A stretch of 64,000 nucleotides of DNA from Fasciola hepatica (taxonomy: Eukaryota; Platyhelminthes; Trematoda; Plagiorchiida; Fasciolidae): positions 4,104,501-4,168,500 of the forward strand of contig CANUEZ040000165.1 in NCBI GenBank assembly GCA_948099385.1, read 5' to 3'. The notes below the pieces were generated by a model. The model searched no databases, was not told where the DNA came from, and saw only the letters and a list, made by a program, of their open reading frames with translations. Position 1 is the stretch's first letter. Every line of letters starts with the position of its first letter. Position numbers and translations under genes: made by a program. This document shows positions 10,845 to 22,849 of the stretch, one piece after another.

Positions 10845-11931
10845 ATGGAACTTGCCAACACCACTGAGGAGCACAAAGCGCCAGTAGTAGCCCTTTCGGA
10901 AAGGTGGCTTTCTAAAGAAGACCACGGGCCAGGAATAATAAGTAACGGTTATGCAGTCTCTGGGCAAGATAGAGAGCACGATCGCCTTGGAGGAGGAGTA
11001 GCCATCTTCATTAGGTCAGGTACACACCACCTTGTGTCTCATACCGAGGTTTGCACTCGCAACGTCCAGTTGTGCGCAGTCACGATCATCCCTCCAGACA
11101 GAAGGGTTTATGTCGCCCGTGTCCACAGGGCATCAAGTACAAACAGCGACGAGGATTTTGCTTACTGTGGACTTTAACTGAGCTAGTTAAGGACGCACCA
11201 AAAGACCCTCAGTGGGTGACTTCAATCTTCCGCACATTGACTGGACGTTTGAAGTCAGCATTCTGGGATCAGAGGGGGAAACCTACCTAAAATGGCCGCA
11301 TGCCAATGCACTGCGCCAGCATGTTAGGGAACATAGCAGATATAGGACTGGATGTGTCCCATACTTGCTTGATCTAGCAATGAAAAATCTCCTCATCCCT
11401 CTGTCTGGACAGCATTACTGTGCACCGCTGGGCAAAAGTGACCACGTGTGTGTCAAAACGGCCCTGTGCATGCGTCAGCTTAATGTACCCTCAATGCTGG
11501 TCAGGCATTTCGTTAGTATGGACATGAATAAGCTTCGTAATAGGGTGATGGGTTTGACCTGGGACACGACAGAGGAGGATACTGTCGAGGAGAGCTGGCA
11601 GGCCATAAAGGGATCCCTGACTGCCCTTCAGGAGAAGTTCGCACCCTCGAAACGAAGGAGTGGGGAGGGCAAACCTAGGTGGTGGAAGGCTGCTATAGTC
11701 AAGGCCATCAGACGTAGAAATCGCAGCTGGAACCAGTACAAGGCTCCCGGCAGCCGGCTAGCCTGTTCCCATTGTACAAGGCTTAGAAACGAGACTGTGA
11801 GCCTTCTGAGAACCTCCAAGCTGGAATTTGAGCTCAAATTTACCCAGTGTGAGACAACAGCCGAAAGGATTTTACGGCTCCGTGCGGTCGTAAGGCTCAA
11901 CAAAGAATGCCGTAGGCCCACTATCTACTAG
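10845..11931 (+). pseudogene. LINE B AP-endonuclease and linker relic
   Basis: The frame 10845-11177 reads as the N-terminal half of an exonuclease/endonuclease/phosphatase-type nuclease: 'VVALSERWLSKEDHGPGI' (the E-T/W-L box) and 'GGGVAIFIRS'. After a frame break, 11212-11931 continues with 'GDFNLPHIDW', 'LLDLAM' and 'KSDHVCVKTAL' (the S-D-H catalytic box), then a basic linker 'KPRWWKAAIVKAIRRRNRSW'. This enzyme nicks target DNA to prime reverse transcription. The frame break between the halves shows it is inactive. Confidence 0.8.
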
Positions 11932-12029
11932 GGGCCATTGTATTTTATCTGATGACCAGGGCAAAGTAGACGCCCTGGGGGATAACTTTGGTAGTGTACA
12001 TAGCATAGTTAGCAGGGTGCTGTCGATCT

Positions 12030-13577
12030 GGCCTCGGTGCATCCTCCTCCACAGTTAAAGGAGCTGAATCTCTCAGAGGAAAGCGTGCGTAAGTATCTAC
12101 AGGAACTACGCAGTCAGAAGTCAGCAGGTCCAGATGCCATTCACCCAACTATCATCAAGCCGATGGCGGATATCATAGCTCTGTCGGCATGCAGGCTGTA
12201 CAGGCCTAATTTGGATCAGAGTAAGCCGCCTCAGCACTGAAAAGTAGCGGCAGTCGTGGCGAAACATGAGAGTGGACCTCAGTCAGCCGTGCATAAATAA
12301 ATACCGGTAAGCCTAAACAGCATCCTATATAAAGTCCTTGAGAAAATCATCCGTGCCCACATCTGTCAGCAACAACTGGAGCACTCCATGTTATGTCCGG
12401 CCCATCATGCATTCCTGTGAAATAGATCTTATCTGACCAACCTCTTGTACTTCTTGGATGCAGGGACTCGACGACCAAATGAAGGTAGGCAAGTTGAGAT
12501 ATGCTACCTCGACTTTGGCAGGGTATTCGACTCCGTTGATCATCGTCTTTTGCTATGTAAGATGGAGGCTTTCGGTATAGATATGCCAGTATATAGGTGG
12601 TTGGTGGGCTTCCCTTCCCACAGGACTTTTACCGTCAAAGTGGGGGACAGGTGCTCTAGTTTGCTGAATGTCACCAGTGGAGTACTTCAGGGATCCGTCC
12701 AAGGCCTGGTCCTGTTCTTGTTGTCTAATGCCGATCTGGCATCAGCTCTCCAACCGCCTGGCTTTATTTTTGCGAATGTTGCGAAGATTGGTATGTATGA
12801 GGGTAGGGTGGATTTGGTCATGGATATAGGTACCATCCTGGACTGAGCATACAAATAGGACATGCTCCTGAAAGCCGAAACTTGTCATATATTTTCAGGG
12901 ACAACAGGAGGCCCAACTGTCGTTCATGATCAAGGGCTATTACCAAGGAACTAGTCAGCAAGGTTAAAGACTTTGGGGTCATTTTGAGAAGTGACTTTGA
13001 ATGGTTGGACCAGTGCAACCCTGCTGCACAAAAAGCTCGTGGTGAGCTCTTTGGACTGCGATCAGCATTGTCTTGCTGGCAGCCGGAAATATTCCCACCT
13101 ACTTACATGGCCATAGTATGACCTCACATAAAAGGTAGCGTGCAGGCTTGGTTACCTTTCTACAAAAAGGACGCCGCCTGTCTGGAGAAATTTCAACTTC
13201 TTACCTCGTAAACGGTTGAAGGGCGGAGGGGTAAGACACGTGAGCATGGACTCTATGATTTGAATATCTTCTCGCTGGAAAGGAGCAGACGCCGAGGGGA
13301 TCTTGTAGAAACGTTCAAGGTAATGAAGTTCCCTTCTGGCCCCGGACCGGATAGACTGTTCCAAGTGGCTTTAGATACCAAGGCAAAGGGAAGTGAGCAG
13401 AAGCTGACAAAAGTCCGAGCTAGGTTGTTGGCTAGATTTTACTTCTTCCGCAACAAATTAGTGAACAGCTGGGACGGTCTGTGTGGTGTTATGACACCTG
13501 CAGACCACCCAGCCCTTCAGAAGTGCCCTAGATCGCAAGTGGTACTAGATACTTGTAGTTTGCTTTGGGTATGTTAA
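12030..13577 (+). pseudogene. LINE B reverse transcriptase relic
   Basis: RT landmarks appear in order: 'LRSQKSAGPDAIHP' (12100), 'SILYKVLEKIIRAHI' (12320), motif A 'CYLDFGRVFDSVDH' (12500), motif B 'SGVLQGSVQG' (12675) and motif C 'FIFANVAKI' (about 12766), where the catalytic FADD has become FANV. The thumb and tail follow, with 'RRGDLVETFKV' and 'FYFFRNKLVNSWDGL'. Several stops interrupt it. Loss of both motif C aspartates means no polymerase activity. Confidence 0.8.
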
Positions 13578-13599
13578 CGCGATGGATGACGGGGAGCAC

Positions 13600-16500
13600 T
13601 GTGGCCCCTCTGGGGTTTTTAGTCGACATTTTTACCCATTGATTACTGTCTCAGTGAACGCTCTCTACGCATAATGTCTCTCGTGGTTACTGTGCAATGA
13701 GGTCATTCGTGGCCCTCTCATTTGCAGTGAGGATTCTACGAAATACACCCGGAAGTGGTTAGTGCATAACTGGCGTGCGTACAATCAGAGGAACTCTGAA
13801 AGCCCGATTGGCCGTGTCCATTACCTGTCCCATGCAAAATGAAGTGAACTGAACCGAGTGATTGAATCAAAGCCCTCACCCCACCCAACTTAACTTTTTT
13901 TCAGTTTCTGCGGTCAATGACTTTCTGGGTTGGTTGCAAGTAACATAGGCTGCCACAGTAGTCATCATTTGCACCCCTAATAATAAATCAACTCAGAATT
14001 CTGCTGCTCAGGCTGGGAATGGCATATTCGCTAGAAGCCATGTACAGACTGTCGTGCGATCGGAATTGAGATGTTTCAGGATATGACGTCTTGCTGCACG
14101 ATCCTGGACAGGGCATTTCAGGGATAAAACGAATTATTTCGACGTCGAATTAAAGTAATGTTTTAGAAACTTAGATGGAGTAGTTGAACATCACTGTAAA
14201 GTTCAGGTGACAGTGATATATTTTGCGGAGGCGAAGGACAGAAAACCGTAAAACTGTATAATATTACCATAAAAAAGCTCTTGGAACAAACAGAAGTCCG
14301 TTGCGGATCATAAATCAGCCTCAAAGAGAGGAAGGTGGACGGGGAGTATAAAAAAACCTGAGCACAGAAAGTGATCGAATAATAGCAAAAATGAGTGTTT
14401 TAAAAGTTATTTCTATAAAATGGGGGATAATGTACTCCTTAAAATTTGAACAAACTTTTTCCTCGAAAGCTGGTGAAACCGTGCAATGCAGTTTCAGCTA
14501 CGGTGCTTTTTATCTTGTTACTTTTGTGCAAGTTGCGCAGAACCTAAGATTCGTTTTCACGGAAAAACAGGTCCACTCTAATATGTGCAGGCGGTTTGCA
14601 AATTATTACATTCTTTTATACGCAGTTCTGAGTTTGGATCATCGACATATTCACTGCTGTTGTCTTGGAGCCTTAAAAGGCTACACAGGTTTGAAGCAGG
14701 GGCCCAGTTTTGACCGGGTTTTCAGGCTTTTTGTCAGTGGCAATCTTCTTGTCGTAATCAGGTGAGTTGGGAAACAGGGTGCAACTTCCGGGTTTTTGCT
14801 GCGAGCCGTGGCGCGGATAATCATCTAGAGTGGCCACGGAAGTTGCGCACAGCAGCGAGCACGAAAGCGCACCAAAAAGTGGCACAGTGAAAGCGCAATA
14901 TCTACAAGTCAAAGCGGACGGAATTGCAACGGAAAGTTTCACGGTATTTCCTATTCCAAATTTTGTTGGGCATGGAGACGAGCAAGGGACCCGAATGCAA
15001 GGAACTTTGGGGAAAGCAGACAGGTGTTGAAACGGTAAAAGTTTCAAAGAGGAAAAGTTAGCCCCAAGAACTTGCCAAAGACCTTCTTAAAGAAATCTTT
15101 ACTGAGAGCCTTGATTAGGTCCCGTGGGTTCTCGTCACAAACCTGGACTATTGCACAAGAATGGAGCCCGATTGCTCTCTCAGCTTGTCCCCCAGGGGTG
15201 TTCAAGCCTAATTGCATAAGAAAGTGATACGCAAACCCGGTAATGAAAAGATTTTGCACAGAGAAAAGATCTTCTCTAACTGTTTGAGTTTTTAAGGGTT
15301 ACAATTTCAGGTCCGTCAGCCTTCGAGGTTGAAGGGTGTGAGAAAATCAGCGTACGGGTTGCAGGACATTTTCTCGTACACTTTTATATGTCCTAGCCTA
15401 TGACCAGGCCAGATTCCGTGGTCAGACTACGTATTCCAGGAGGGTCAAATGCAAGTCATCTAACTGATCTAAAAGTCTCTTTTCATAATCATAGTAAACT
15501 TCTGCCCCACCACTTTCAGGAACATAAATGCGGACCTGTTGGCTGGTATTTGTTCGGAGAAGAAAAAAGACGACTTGTTTATCCAAAAAAGCAAGACCAC
15601 AGTCGGCTCTGCTTCCCGGGTTGACGTGAAATTATTCGTCCAGAAGAGCTGAGTGAAGGGAAATACTAGTTGGAGTGTTCAAAGTTCGTCTTCTTTGACG
15701 GATGGGCCCCAGTCGACGGACCAGTGCTTGGTGTGGCCTATTGACGACTGCCATTCAGTGGCACTAATGCTCCAGGCCAAATCATCATCAACTCACATTA
15801 CAATGTCCACGGATATGTTGTCTTTAAGGCCATATGCACAGACGAGGAACAACAAAGACCTAGCACTGATCCGTGGGGGCCCCACAGTGGATTGATGGTG
15901 GTTCCGTTTCTGACCGTGCACGAGAGATGCATGAGGTAATTGCAAATTTGAAGAAGCTCATTGCTGGAAGTTTCGTACGATTCCGGTTTGTGTACGGGGG
16001 GAATATAACACTCCCCGTCGAAGGATTTTGCAAGATCGATAGACGTTGCCTGTGGAATCATGTCTCCGTCTTAAGCCCGAGTGAGACCGACCATGACGCA
16101 AGGCTTTTTGATTATGCAGGCCGTCCTTGGTAAGAAACCATGAGGAGACCAGAAGAATGGTCCATTCTTAGACATGTGTGCCGGTAGAACAAGTTTTACC
16201 ATGCGCTTGGTTACCCCCATAGAAAGAGATTAGGCTCGCTGACGTTTAAAAGACGTTCTCCGTTCTCTACCTCCAGAGCCATGTAACATAATTGCAGGAT
16301 ATGTCCGATATGCAAGGACCAGTCCGACTGTGGCGGGCTACACTTTCACCATTGTAGCTGCCTGAAAACCCAAACATATTTGACTCCTTTTTTCCTTTTA
16401 CAGACGCCGACGTTTGCTCCGCAACTGCTGCTTTCTCAGAATACCATCTACTGGGCCACCGGCTATGCAGCTCTATCCGGATACCTAGATCACCACTCGC

Positions 16501-16840
16501 TAGACCAATGCCAAACTGCTCTGTGTGGCTTGCTGACATTCAAGTTCCAGTTTGGTTTCTAGACCACATCATTTTTTGAGATACTTCACACCCCTCCCGA
16601 TTACTTCTAGGTTTGTTGATTAATGATTAGACAGCGTTCATTTGGGAAGAACCACTTCTTGTTGGCCGTCACCATGCTGTGTTTTTGAACTCACAACAGA
16701 CTGCGCAGATTTACCTTCGTTAGAATGAATTTCACTCTCCTGAGATAGACCGCCGGATTCAATGTAGAAAACCTGGTTGTGTTACACACCGGCACGTATC
16801 TCAGCAATCGTTAAGTAGCGTACTGATGCCGGTTATTGAA
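13600..16840. other. no recognisable gene or element
   Basis: I checked both strands by eye. Only short frames are present (the longest about 124 codons at 14391-14765 and 14673-15047), none with motifs I recognise. It is probably older repeat debris. The right part may hold the rest of the minus-strand BEL relic that begins at 18290, but I cannot support that from the translation. Confidence 0.5.
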
Positions 16841-16849
16841 CTCCGTTCA

Positions 16850-17250
16850 TCAGTGGTCCGAAAGTTGTCCGGGTGAGTACAGTCTGAAAAACGAAAGGTA
16901 CCTTTCGATTGCCCGTATTACTTCCAACCACCCATGGAGCCTTTGGTGCACAACAACCAACTGGTGCTTTACCACGGAGGCTGGATACTTCTTCAAACCT
17001 CGTCTTTGCAATAAGACGACCTCTTGGCCGATGACCTCGTCGAGTCGACTGGTCTTATTCTTAAGCTGCCTGCTGAGGTGACTTCCAGAACTGTGGTCTC
17101 TCCAACAGTTCGAGATTTTGTCTTTAGTGTCTGTTGCAATCGAGTCTTTATTATGACTTCCTGCAACAAAATTGGCCATGGGAGACGTGTGCTCGCCACT
17201 AGTTATCACAGTTCTGTAAGCTAGCACTTGACCGTCGAAGCATCCCACCC
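16850..17250 (-). pseudogene. possible BEL copy F protease-region relic
   Basis: The minus strand has a 132-codon open frame here and a second frame with a weak match ('TSAGSLRIRPVDS') to the segment after the BEL protease ('MTAGRLGLQLISLD'). The position downstream of the gag relic on the same strand is what makes the call plausible. The similarity alone would not be enough. Confidence 0.3.
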
Positions 17251-17639
17251 ATGGTCAAAAAATGTCATGAACTTCCGTAACCCTTTTGGTTTCACTATGT
17301 TGGTAATTATGATGCCTTATCACACCCGTTAACAGTCAGCGAGCTCTGTTGGTTAGGTAAGTCTGGGTTCATTTAGAAGAGCAGATCTGTTATTTTGAGG
17401 GTCATGTGGTAAAGGACAGTGTTCACCTTAGACCCTGTCCCGGTCGAATTTCACCCTGGGGTGGAATTCTGAGGCCCGGGGGTGTAATCCGAACTTACAA
17501 AGCATGTTCTAACACTTTTTGCTGCAAACTACCGACGGGAAACGTCTATCTTATGGAGGGTTCAAACAACTGGTAAAGGACGCGGTCAGCTGAATAGTTC
17601 GCCCTGAAATGACTTCGTGGTCTTTCGACTTATTGTGTG

Positions 17640-18290
17640 AGTGTTGGCCCAAGACTGGTTTCCTTTGCAGCAGTTCCTTTCAACTTGGGCCAATGTTCAC
17701 ACTGGATGCGCTGGCCTGCAACTGCAGCATACCTTTTATTTGAATCGCCTGTTGGCAGTGCTTGATCGACGACCTAGGAACTTCGTCAACTCGTCGAACG
17801 TAGATTCTCACTTAAGCATGCTGGTCCTCCCAGCCTCCCCCGCCCACTAGCCTTGAAACTCAGTAGTTAGGCCCCCGACAATAAGTTACAGCGTGTGCAA
17901 TTTATTCAGGTTAGACTGGTATTTTGAAGGCTCCAGTGCTATACTGCAGTTTAGCTTCTTGTCCTCAACTTTGAGAATAACTCAGCTTTACACATGGCCC
18001 TCTTTGCTCCCGATAAGACGGCGTCAATCCGGCTCCGGCCGCTCCGAACGGTTTTCCAAACAAGCATTTGAGGTTTCCGCATTCTCTGATATACTCCATT
18101 GCTGGGTCTGGTATTGCGCAGGCTTTGATAGCATTTCCGGCCCTCCATCAACAGTAATGCTTTGGGTACAAGGGCCTCTGCCCAGGACTGATAACCTTGC
18201 ACCTGATGAATTTTCTGAATCATTTCATGAGTATAAAGGGTTGCTTCGGGTGCCAATAGAAAGGTATTATCTCCAACCTCGGCGGGTCGA
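17640..18290 (-). pseudogene. BEL copy F gag relic
   Basis: The minus-strand frame 18256-17951 and its continuation are collinear with BEL gag. 'LLLMEGRKCYQ' corresponds to LLYLTHYCRG, 'RMRKPQMLVWK' to RARKNLRDLFG, 'RIDAVLSGAKRAM' to NLIEGVMAEAKRAK, 'SIALEPSKY' to SIALDHLGY, and further on (about 17810-17750) 'ELTKFLGRRSSTANRRF' to DLTEYLDRQTKIADSRF. Similarity is low but the order and spacing are right. This is an old gag relic of the same superfamily. Confidence 0.6.
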
Positions 18291-18299
18291 AAGCTGAAA

Positions 18300-21200
18300 T
18301 ACCGGTTGTTACAGGCAATCTCACGGCCTTAGGTTCTTCCCTTCCGTTGCCTTTTGGGTGCGGGCTTCATTAGCTACACAGTTTTATTTCTGGCTCGATT
18401 GCATGATCCCTCTGTCTAAGAGACTGATGTCTCTCCCGCTCACCACCGGCAAATTTGTAATTTCCTCACTATTATTCCATAAATATCAACCATGTTGGAC
18501 CTATCGTGGTTGGGAACGCATGATTTAGCACCGTTAAAACCAGATTCCATAGATGTACCTACGGAACCAACGAAAACCGAAACCAACCACAGAAAATTTA
18601 CCCGGTAACTTCCATTCTTTCATGGAGTCCCTGCACAAAGAGGTTCGCTTTGGTCTGTCCTTTTTTAGTGTTGTTTATTGCAGGGGGGGGGGCGATTGAA
18701 CCTGCATTCATACCATCCGCCTGTGATTTCAGGGTCATATGGGACCATCATATTATTGTGGCTTTTTGGTCGTTTATCAATACGTGTTGTAAGTTTTGTT
18801 TGCAAGTCTGAACCCTCTGCCCCATAGTTACGGTCGCAACATTATTAGTGAGCATTTCCTCCCAAACCATGCAATGACAAAGCTAATCACAAACTAGGAA
18901 AGCAGTTTTTGCCAACCGTCCTTCAAAACAATATCCTCTCAAACAAAATAGTACCCAGTGTGCTAAGAAAAGCATCAGTGACACAAAACGTGAACAAATT
19001 GGACTGGCCAATATTCATTGATATCCCACACGGATCGGTCATATCAAAGGCTATCAGGAAAATGCTTCTTGTGAACGGTGTCTACGTTTTCTACCGAACG
19101 GATAAAATGCTGCGGCGTCATCCCACAATGACAGGCACCATGAATTTCGACAAAAACAAAACAATAGTTCCTGAACGATCGAATGCAAAGCCTGCCCTGC
19201 TCGACATATGGAGCAGGCTTGCATATAGGTCAAAAAAGAATGGCGGAGAACAAATAAAATAAAAGTGGAGGCCAGCAGAGCGGAAAGCTTTAGGAAAATC
19301 AGACTGCTTTCCAGCAATCGCACTTCACATTTTACCTGAAAGCCAAACCATTAACTTTTAAAACAGCAGAATCCTCTAGTACAGACTTCGCCCACAAAGG
19401 GTCACTCTACGTGGAGTCTCTGACAAACAAAGCCTACCAATTCCACCCTAACTGTAGCCACTGGGCAGAGGACTCAGACATCTAGACAGAACCCACAATC
19501 CGGATCAATAAACAACCAAAAGACCATAATACTTTAGTGGCCCCAAATGACCTTGAGATCACAGGCAAATGGTATGAATGGAGGTTTAACACCCTCCCTT
19601 GCAATAAACAACACTAAGACCAGACAGATCAAAAAACCGCATTGAGCCTAACACCCGAACTCCGAAAGCCACCTTTTCGGCTTCATTTGTCTGTAACATC
19701 AGACTCAAATTTGTTTACCCGGAAAGACCTTAATTGCGATAAGCTGCCAATGATTTTGACTACCCCGTGTCACTGAGCAATAAACATTTTACTTGACTTA
19801 TATTTCTCCCCAACATATCAGCAAATTGCTCTTGTTGGGTGTAGCCAACTTGTTGACTCAGGAACTTCCCGCCAGAAAGTTGATTTATAATTCAAGAGAA
19901 CTATTCGCAATTGGAATCAGTTGAATTATACACCTATTATATTTTCCGAGCTCATGGCCCAGCAAATCTCAGTAAAATATTGCTTCTTCAGTTGCAGTTA
20001 TTGTTTCGCGAATTAGGTGAAGCGAATAGTGTAAGCCGGGCTGAGCACTTTGTGCAGTGGTCTTTTTTCATCAAGCACTAATTCCCCCTAGTCTAATGGC
20101 ATGGCCTCCCTTAAGTCAATGGCACGTGTAATGGATGACTTGCCACAGAGTAAACAGAAATTGCAGGGAGAGGCGGATAGGTGGCCCAACCTTGAGCAGC
20201 CCCGCTGTGTGTTACACCCAGTGGTCAGTGTTCCTTTGCTGAGGTTCCTCGTGATTGATCCGGAATAATAGTGGGTAAATCCCCCAGTTCAGTGCTGAGT
20301 AGGTAATTTGGTAGTATCATACACTTACCAGCGAGGTGGCCTATAGCCTGCCCAATACGTACTTAATGCAGAGGATACCGTAAAATGAGACAAACCGGCT
20401 TGTAGTAGCTCTGACCCAGTCTCGTTTTTTGTTAGCACATTCCATCAACCGAAAAGGTTTTCCAAGGCAGGCTGCCACGATATCAATTGGGTAACATTTA
20501 GGCAATTATGCCCTGACCACGTCTACCACTCCAACAGGTACCTTTTCTTTGGCAGACTTGTTCCTCCGTGTAATAAGGTTAAGTAGCACGGTTAAGGTTC
20601 TATAGGCTCCTGTAACGTTTCACTTAATATTCCTGTAGAGCCCAATTAGTGGGCCAGCGTTTGTTTGGTTTGAGATCATTTTTTGGCTGTGCCGTACTCG
20701 CGGTAAGGATAAGGGTTTATGGCAGATTCCTCACTGACATGTGCTCCGTTGAAGGAACTCTGGACGGTTGGTTTCCCGTGACCCCAGCCAGTTATGTACA
20801 AATAGGGCCGGAGTAAACCACAGTTGAGCCCTGTATTCGGACCACTCTAGAAACTGCCCAAAATGATTGTTTCCTTGTACATAGGATGGTATGAGAAATG
20901 TCACTGAACAGGTAGCTCCACTGCATAGGGCATATGGGAGTCCACCTCAGCCGGGCCAGACCAGCTGATTCCGGAAAACACCGTAGATGAAAAATTTGGT
21001 TCAAAAATGTCACCGGAACAGCTATAGCTAGGGTCTGGTTTGCCGCAGCGAAAATTGAACGCCAGCCACTGTGTGAGGAAGAGCTGACACGGAGTGTAAT
21101 AACCTACCCAAAGTGGTGCTTTTTTTCATACCGTGGGGAGCAGCCTTCGATGTATAGTTTTAAAAGGTAAGGGATGTAAAAAGGAAGGCACAAGACTTGT

Positions 21201-22290
21201 GGCTTTAAAAGAGAGGACGCACTAAAGCTTTCCTTCCGAAGGGCACGCAGAGGAGACCAGGACCTGTTGCAGGTCCGGGACTCTGCAGAATAGGACGTTT
21301 CCGGTGCAGTCAATAAATGAGCAAGCTGGAGACAGCTGAAGCTCCAGAGCCGGGCCATTCTGAAGCCTTCGGCTGTTGTACTCGCAAAACCTCTCACATG
21401 AATTCCAAAGTACCGATGTACAGGCTGGTCACCCAGGAGACTGGATGAGGCCAAAGGTGTGCTCAACTTACTGCAACGGAAAAAGAGGGGTTGCATCGAT
21501 AACAGTCTGCTGAGCTTGCCTTCTGTGGTATTCTCACTTTGCAAGTGACACCATTTTGATCACACCCGCACCACGCGACTAGAACCAGAGGCACCTGAAA
21601 AGGTATACGAGCTCTCTGCCACGAAGGATCCCCAGCCTAATGTCAGTAATGCTCACATTCGGCTAAACATTTTGTGTCTCGATTTATCAGGCAGATCGAG
21701 CCACCAAAACAAAAGATGACCATCCCACAAATGTGCGTGGTGAACATGTAAGAGCCGAAATCACTGGTGATTTCAGGCCCATCGAGTGAAGTCGGAGGGC
21801 TGCTTAGAAATACTTCAGAGGCCATTGGCGGCTCAAAAAGGCAGTAAAACAGGAAAGTCAAAGATTTTATTGCAGCTATACAAATAGCTCAAGATGATTT
21901 GCTTGAAAAGTTCGCTCAAGATTACCTACATTAAATGGCTAAGCGTATTTGGATCACGAGGATGGCACGAGGACATTTAAAACGATAAGTCGCCTGCCCT
22001 CGGGGGCTCGTTTACGAGTAGCACTTCGTTACTTTAAAGATTTACCCAATAAAAGGTAGAGGGCTTTGGGGTAACGCTAGAGAAACTACAAAACCGAGAA
22101 AAAGAATATTCCGCGCCTGCAGAAGAGCTGGGCAGCCAATGGTAATCAGCGGCTCTGAAGTAGCCTCGGAGCGTGCCACTAACTCAAGGGAGGACAGAAA
22201 GGGAACCTGGACGGGGGTGAGCTTTTATTCATCTGAGGTACTCAGTTACCAAAAAGAAGCCTAAAGGACGAGGTGGTTGCAAAGTCAACG
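18300..22290. other. no recognisable element except one short ORF
   Basis: Apart from the 117-codon frame at 18909-19262, only short unrelated frames are present. A run of nine G residues lies near 18682. The segment just before 22300 may be the upstream part of the RT relic there, but no endonuclease motif could be read with confidence. Confidence 0.5.
18909..19262 (+). CDS. hypothetical 117-aa ORF
   Basis: This ATG-to-stop frame is basic and hydrophilic, with a 'NGVYVFYRTDK' stretch in the middle. I do not recognise a family. No splice sites, promoter or neighbour suggest a host gene, and in this setting a chance frame or a transposon fragment is more likely than a real protein. Confidence 0.15.
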   Translation: MPTVLQNNILSNKIVPSVLRKASVTQNVNKLDWPIFIDIPHGSVISKAIRKMLLVNGVYVFYRTDKMLRRHPTMTGTMNFDKNKTIVPERSNAKPALLDIWSRLAYRSKKNGGEQIK

Positions 22291-22299
22291 GTTGAGAAT

Positions 22300-22800
22300 C
22301 CGAGAGACAGTCGACACAAGCAGCCTTATCAAATTTGAGTCCGAGTGCAATGAATAACATCTAACCACTCATGTCCCGACGGATAACCGGCACAATTTTG
22401 TCGTCGTACAACACCGAGCTTTTTAATCCATTCAGTCGTAGTTCTCAGTACAAAGACCGAAGACTTCCTGGATAGAAGGGAAACTTCAAAAATTGGTATC
22501 ACCCTTCCTGTTCAACAGGACGTTTCACTTTATAGTAGGGACCAAAAGTCCAAAATATCAGAGGCAACTAGCGGAATACCCCAATAGTCGGCTCTAAGCC
22601 CACTGCCTCTTCCTCTTTGTATGAATTGCTGAGCAAAAACTGCCCCTTCCATCTTTCATTTTTGCAGAAGATATCAAATTTTGGTATTGTCTGATCGCAA
22701 TGACTTAGCAGGGGACTGAACGCGGGTAGCTGCCTGGCCAAGCCAATGGGATTAACTCTCATCTGGGAGAGAAAGTCGCCCATTAATCAAAGCTTTAGTG
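22300..22800 (+). pseudogene. LINE RT fragment
   Basis: The plus-strand translation reads 'ATSGIPQ' with a stop, then 'SALSPLPLPLCMN' (motif B, normally SG-PQGS-LGPLLF). It continues with 'FHFCRRYQI' at about 22660-22690 (the motif C FADD region, mutated) and a following thumb-like helix. The nucleotide sequence 22455-22742 is roughly 90% identical by eye to the reverse complement of 45131-45420, so the two are copies of one LINE family in opposite orientation. Confidence 0.65.
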
Positions 22801-22849
22801 GGAGTGACTGTCACGGAGGTCAATAGACCCTCAAAAGCTGACGTTTCAC

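Larger units (their letters stand above)
10650..13600 (+). mobile_element. LINE B, degenerate, sense
   Basis: An endonuclease-linker-RT succession runs on the plus strand from about 10840 to 13580, with start and end not precisely definable. The family differs from LINE H: its endonuclease has a 'GDFNLPHIDW' box and its RT tail has 'NIFSLERSRRRGDLVETFKV', a pattern common in CR1-group elements. It sits immediately downstream of the end of BEL copy A pol, so it probably truncated that copy and removed its 3' LTR. Confidence 0.75.

Noticed and set aside
17951..18256. First read as a BEL integrase zinc-binding segment
   Set aside because: The continuation (RIDAVLSGAKRAM, SIALEPSKY, then ELTKFLGRRSS) fits BEL gag in order and spacing much better.
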